Of a stretch of 8,884 nucleotides of DNA, positions 6,376 through 8,884 are shown one piece after another. Source of the DNA: an uncultured Lachnospiraceae bacterium (lineage in GTDB: Bacteria; Bacillota_A; Clostridia; Lachnospirales; Lachnospiraceae); NCBI GenBank assembly GCA_902787595.1, contig CADAHD010000220.1:1-8884 (forward strand), read 5' to 3'. The position numbers were made by a program, and so were the translations under genes. A model generated the notes under the pieces. That model searched no databases. It was not told where the DNA came from and saw only the letters and a list, made by a program, of their open reading frames with translations. Numbering within the stretch: the first letter of the stretch is position 1; every line of letters starts with the position of its first letter.

Positions 6376-6424
6376 GACTTATCAATCCTTTCGTAAATAT
6401 ATTTTAAAGGCTAATGCCTTAATA

Positions 6425-6467
6425 TCATAACTGGTCAACGGGAGTCTTGGTCCTGTCAGCATTGTAG
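6425..6467 (-). pseudogene. Orphaned original 3' end of hbd
   Basis: Read directly after one copy of the 95-bp repeat, these 43 bases finish the expected dehydrogenase as GFYV followed by [13 protein letters not shown] and TGA, giving a 290-residue protein. In the sequence as given they lie out of frame behind the second repeat copy and are not translated as part of hbd. Confidence 0.8.
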
Positions 6468-6657
6468 ACATAGAAGCCCTTGCCGCTCTTTACGCCAAGA
6501 TTTCCGCCGCGTACCATCTTACGGATAAGAGGGCATGCTCTGTACTTGCTGTCCTTGGTCTCACATAGAAGCCCTTGCCGCTCTTTACGCCAAGATTTCC
6601 GCCGCGTACCATCTTACGGATAAGAGGGCATGCTCTGTACTTGCTGTCCTTGGTCTC
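6468..6657. repeat. Exact 95-bp tandem duplication inside hbd
   Basis: Bases 6468-6562 and 6563-6657 are identical over all 95 positions. The unit corresponds to residues 246-276 of Hbd plus two bases. Because 95 is not a multiple of three, the second copy in the reading direction shifts the frame. The flanking bases differ on both sides, so there is no extra microhomology at the junction itself. A recent duplication or an unmerged assembly overlap would both look like this. Confidence 0.97.
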
Positions 6658-7392
6658 GTTGTAGAGAACATCCATGATAGCAAGGCAGATATCAAGTCCT
6701 ACATAATCGCCCAGCTCCAGGGGACCCATGGGATGATTTGCGCCAAGCTTCATAGCATTGTCGATACCCTCGATATCGGAAACGCCTTCCATCTTGATGA
6801 AAGCTGCTTCGTTGATCATAGGGATGAGGATACGGTTTACTACGAAACCTGCTGCCTCATTAACCTGAACGGGAGTCTTGCCGATCTCTACGGAAATCTT
6901 CTTGATCTTCTCAACGATATCAGCGGGTGTATTAACGCCTGCGATAACCTCGATAAGCTTCATCCTGTCTGCAGGATTGAAGAAGTGCATACCTACAACG
7001 GGACGGTTAACGCCCTTACCAATCTCGGTGATGGACAGTGAAGAAGTATTTGATGCAAATACGCAGTCAGCCTTACAGATAGCATCCAGCTCTTTAAAGG
7101 TTGTCTGCTTAACGGTCATATCTTCGAAAGCTGCCTCTACGATCAGATCGCAGTCTGCGCAGATATCTTCCTTAAGTCCGGGTGTGATAGCTGAGGTGAT
7201 CTTATCAACCTGCTCCTGGGTAAGCTTTCCTTTCTCTACGAGCTTTGCATAGCCCTTAACGATCTTGTCCTTACCGCCTTCTGCCCACTCCTGCTTGATA
7301 TCGCAGAGAGCTACGGTGTAGCCTTCGGTCTGGGCAAATGCCTTAGCGATGCCCTGGCCCATTGTACCTGCTCCGATAACACCTACCTTCAT
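6490..7392 (-). CDS. hbd: 3-hydroxybutyryl-CoA dehydrogenase with frameshifted C-terminus
   Basis: Hbd reduces acetoacetyl-CoA to 3-hydroxybutyryl-CoA with NAD(P)H. The N-terminal Rossmann fold shows GAGTMGQG (7-14). The catalytic region has SNTSSLSI (114-121), His136 in GMHFFNP and Glu148 in LIEVI, the His-Glu dyad of the family. The C-terminal helical domain contains [17 protein letters not shown] (180-196) and [20 protein letters not shown] lies 8 nt before the ATG at 7392. Through residue 277 (SGKGFYV) the protein is normal; then the 95-bp tandem duplication moves translation to another frame, adding [20 protein letters not shown] and three more residues in place of the expected 13-residue end, so it is 300 rather than 290 long. 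Since known family members end soon after the GFY motif, activity may survive. It sits between the small membrane protein gene and bcd. Confidence 0.93.
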   Translation of the reverse strand: MKVGVIGAGTMGQGIAKAFAQTEGYTVALCDIKQEWAEGGKDKIVKGYAKLVEKGKLTQEQVDKITSAITPGLKEDICADCDLIVEAAFEDMTVKQTTFKELDAICKADCVFASNTSSLSITEIGKGVNRPVVGMHFFNPADRMKLIEVIAGVNTPADIVEKIKKISVEIGKTPVQVNEAAGFVVNRILIPMINEAAFIKMEGVSDIEGIDNAMKLGANHPMGPLELGDYVGLDICLAIMDVLYNETKDSKYRACPLIRKMVRGGNLGVKSGKGFYVRPRTASTEHALLSVRWYAAEILA

Positions 7393-7413
7393 TTATAATT
7401 CCTCCTTAAATAA

Positions 7414-7635
7414 TTAATTAACCTTGTTAAATGTTTGCATATAAGGGTTTGACTGATCCTGCGGCTGCAGCTGCATATTGGCCTGTTCTGCCATTATCTG
7501 CTGATTGAGCTTTTTCTCATTATTCTTCCTGTTGACCGTAAGAACGACCGCTATGATCACGCCTGCAATAGTTGCGATGAGTCCGATCGCCACGAACAGC
7601 ATGATTATCAATGAAATACCGCCAAGTGCAACCAT
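7414..7635 (-). CDS. Small single-TM protein of unknown function in the butyrate operon
   Basis: I do not recognise a named family. The 73-residue product has one long hydrophobic helix (about residues 4-34, rich in Ile, Val, Ala, Gly), then a basic NRKNNEKK stretch (35-42) that predicts the C-terminus is cytoplasmic by the positive-inside rule. The rest is a hydrophilic Gln/Asn/Met-rich tail (43-73). It lies 9 nt after the crt stop with an AGGGG site about 5 nt before the ATG, and 21 nt before hbd, so it is almost certainly co-transcribed and translated with the butyrate enzymes. All its neighbours are soluble, so it could tether the enzymes to the membrane or be an unrelated passenger; both are guesses. 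The clean spacing and good ribosome binding site argue that it is a real gene. Confidence 0.75.
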   Translation of the reverse strand: MVALGGISLIIMLFVAIGLIATIAGVIIAVVLTVNRKNNEKKLNQQIMAEQANMQLQPQDQSNPYMQTFNKVN

Positions 7636-7644
7636 GATATCCCC

Positions 7645-8478
7645 TTATTTATTTACAAATGTAACAACCTTAACCTTAGTGGGATCATCCTTCTTCTTTA
7701 AGAAGTTGCCCATGCCTGCCTTCTGGTCTTCGGTCTCGAAGCAGTCGCCGAAAAGCTTCTCTTCGATAGCAACGCCTTCATCTATGGAAACCTGCAGTCC
7801 TTCGTTGATAGCCTTCTTGCAGTTGCGTACTGCGATAGGAGCCTGTGCAGCGATGCCGGCTGCCATCTTAAATGCAGCGTCCATAAGAGCATCCTTAGCA
7901 GATTTAACCACTTCTCCTGCCTCGTTAAGCTCTGCGGAAACAACCTGGTTTACAAGGCCGATCCTGTATGCCTCTGCAGCCTTGATATTTCTTGCGGTGT
8001 AGATAAGCTGCTTAGCCATGCCTGCGCCTACCAGACGTGCAAGTCTCTGGGTACCGCCGAATCCGGGGGTAATGCCAAGACCTACCTCAGGCTGGCCGAA
8101 CATAGCATTGTCAGAGCAGATACGGATATCGCAGCTCATGGATATCTCGCAGCCACCGCCCAGTGCGAAGCCGTTAACAGCAGCGATAACGGGAATGGGG
8201 AACTTCTCAAGCTTTAAGAACACATCGTTGCCCTTCTTGCCGAAAGCCTCTCCCTCTGCCTTTGTAAGGGTGCTCATCTCGCCTATATCTGCGCCTGCCA
8301 CAAAGCTCTTCTCACCTGCGCCGGTAAGGATCAGGCAGCGCACGCTGTCAAGATCTACCGCATCCAGTGTAGCGTTAAGCTCGTCAAGCACCTGTGAGTT
8401 AAGGGCGTTAAGAGCCTTCTCACGGTTTATTGTGATGATACCTACGGCGTCTTTTACTTCATATAAAACGAATTCCAT
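7645..8478 (-). CDS. crt: Crotonase (3-hydroxybutyryl-CoA dehydratase)
   Basis: Crt removes water from 3-hydroxybutyryl-CoA to give crotonyl-CoA, the substrate of Bcd. This enoyl-CoA hydratase-fold protein shows the oxyanion-hole motifs FVAGADI (59-65) and ALGGGCE (105-111), with catalytic Glu111 and Glu131 (GQPEVGLG) and the GGTQRL motif after them. At 277 residues it is somewhat longer than the usual 260, through additional residues around 184-200 and a Lys-rich C-terminal end. GGAGG at 8485-8489 lies 6 nt before the ATG. A strong terminator-like hairpin ends only two bases before that site, so expression needs read-through from thl or a promoter inside thl. A small membrane protein gene follows 9 nt after the stop. 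Confidence 0.96.
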   Translation of the reverse strand: MEFVLYEVKDAVGIITINREKALNALNSQVLDELNATLDAVDLDSVRCLILTGAGEKSFVAGADIGEMSTLTKAEGEAFGKKGNDVFLKLEKFPIPVIAAVNGFALGGGCEISMSCDIRICSDNAMFGQPEVGLGITPGFGGTQRLARLVGAGMAKQLIYTARNIKAAEAYRIGLVNQVVSAELNEAGEVVKSAKDALMDAAFKMAAGIAAQAPIAVRNCKKAINEGLQVSIDEGVAIEEKLFGDCFETEDQKAGMGNFLKKKDDPTKVKVVTFVNK

Positions 8479-8491
8479 ATTTTACCTCCAT

Positions 8492-8518
8492 AAAAAACGG
8501 GGGGATATACTCCCCCCG
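8492..8518 (-). terminator. Intrinsic terminator-like hairpin between thl and crt
   Basis: On the minus strand CGGGGGGA, loop GTATA and TCCCCCCG form a perfect 8-bp stem followed by six T (8492-8497). It starts 5 nt after the thl stop and ends 2 nt before the crt ribosome binding site. No promoter fits in the remaining space. It should at least partly stop transcripts leaving thl. Confidence 0.85.
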
Positions 8519-8523
8519 AAGAA

Positions 8524-8884
8524 TTAACCTTCGTATGCTTCTACTATTGTAGCGCAGCCCATACCGCCGCCGATGCACAGGGTAGCAAGACCCTTCTTCG
8601 CGCCCTTTGCTTCCATCTCGTGAAGCAGGGTTACAAGGATACGCGCACCTGAAGCTCCTACGGGGTGGCCAAGAGCAATAGCGCCGCCGTTAGGATTAAG
8701 CTGCTTGTCAACATCGATACCAAGATCCTTGCCTACTGCAACAGACTGTGCTGCGAAAGCTTCGTTAGCCTCGATGATGTCGAAGTCTTCGATCTTGTAT
8801 CCGCACTTAGCCATAGCCTTGCGGGTAGCTGCTACGGGTCCGATACCCATAACTTCAGGACGAACGCCTGCAAGAGCGCCTGCA
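8524..8884 (-). CDS. thl: Acetyl-CoA acetyltransferase (thiolase), 3' part
   Basis: Only the last 120 codons are in the window; the frame is open to the right edge. Thiolase condenses two acetyl-CoA into acetoacetyl-CoA, the entry step to butyrate. The visible C-terminal domain carries [23 protein letters not shown] (substrate-binding Asn), [20 protein letters not shown] with the catalytic His in GHP, and [11 protein letters not shown] with the proton-shuttling Cys. The nucleophilic cysteine of the N-terminal half lies outside. The Met at 8848-8850 is internal to the family alignment and is not the start. The gene leads into the terminator-like hairpin and crt. Biosynthetic AtoB/ThlA type is inferred from context. 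Confidence 0.97.
   Translation of the reverse strand, partial: AGALAGVRPEVMGIGPVAATRKAMAKCGYKIEDFDIIEANEAFAAQSVAVGKDLGIDVDKQLNPNGGAIALGHPVGASGARILVTLLHEMEAKGAKKGLATLCIGGGMGCATIVEAYEG

Noticed and set aside
6407..6420. Terminator between hbd and bcd
   Set aside because: The stem is only 5 bp and is followed by mixed A/T rather than a clean T run.
6468..6657. CRISPR or other repeat array
   Set aside because: Only two directly abutting copies with no spacers, made of hbd coding sequence.
3282..8527. Other-frame and plus-strand ORFs over the butyrate genes
   Set aside because: They overlap clear, full-length enzyme genes and show no family features of their own.
8848..8850. ATG as the start of a 108-residue protein
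   Set aside because: The frame continues upstream to the window edge with typical thiolase sequence ([10 protein letters not shown]), so this Met is internal.

Overview
The window looks like chromosomal DNA from an anaerobic, butyrate-forming Firmicute, most probably a member of the Lachnospiraceae close to Butyrivibrio, Roseburia or Coprococcus. The family-level call rests on the thl-crt-hbd-bcd-etfB-etfA gene order, strong GGAGG ribosome binding sites, a TTGAAA/TATGAT promoter and the flavour of the proteins; the genus is not determined. Every gene supported here lies on the minus strand, so transcription runs from right to left.

Right part (8884 to 3091): the central butyrate pathway. In transcription order it holds the 3' end of acetyl-CoA acetyltransferase (thl), crotonase (crt), a small one-TM protein of unknown function, 3-hydroxybutyryl-CoA dehydrogenase (hbd), butyryl-CoA dehydrogenase (bcd), and both electron-transfer flavoprotein subunits (etfB, etfA). 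An intrinsic terminator closes the operon. Together these enzymes convert two acetyl-CoA to butyryl-CoA, and Bcd-EtfAB is expected to couple crotonyl-CoA reduction to ferredoxin reduction. Three details are unusual. A perfect intrinsic-terminator hairpin lies between thl and crt. An exact 95-bp tandem duplication shifts the frame at the 3' end of hbd. A 190-bp hairpin-rich interval separates etfB from etfA.

Middle part (3022 to 1755): a barnase/barstar pair. Its own promoter drives a lipoprotein whose C-terminal domain is a complete barnase-type guanyl-preferring RNase, set on a Pro/Thr/Glu-rich stalk. After a 200-bp inverted-repeat element comes a short barstar-like inhibitor gene.

Left part (1762 to 1): the barstar-like gene overlaps a GuaD-type guanine/nucleoside deaminase. 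Sixteen bases further on, a TTG-started ORF encodes about ten membrane helices, in the style of a sensor domain, followed by a segment resembling the HgdB-type 2-hydroxyacyl-CoA dehydratase family; it runs off the window edge. This fusion and the hbd duplication are either real rearrangements or assembly joins, and the sequence alone cannot decide.

The least ordinary content is the surface-anchored barnase module, linked through barstar to a guanine deaminase and a membrane fusion protein, next to a core metabolic operon.
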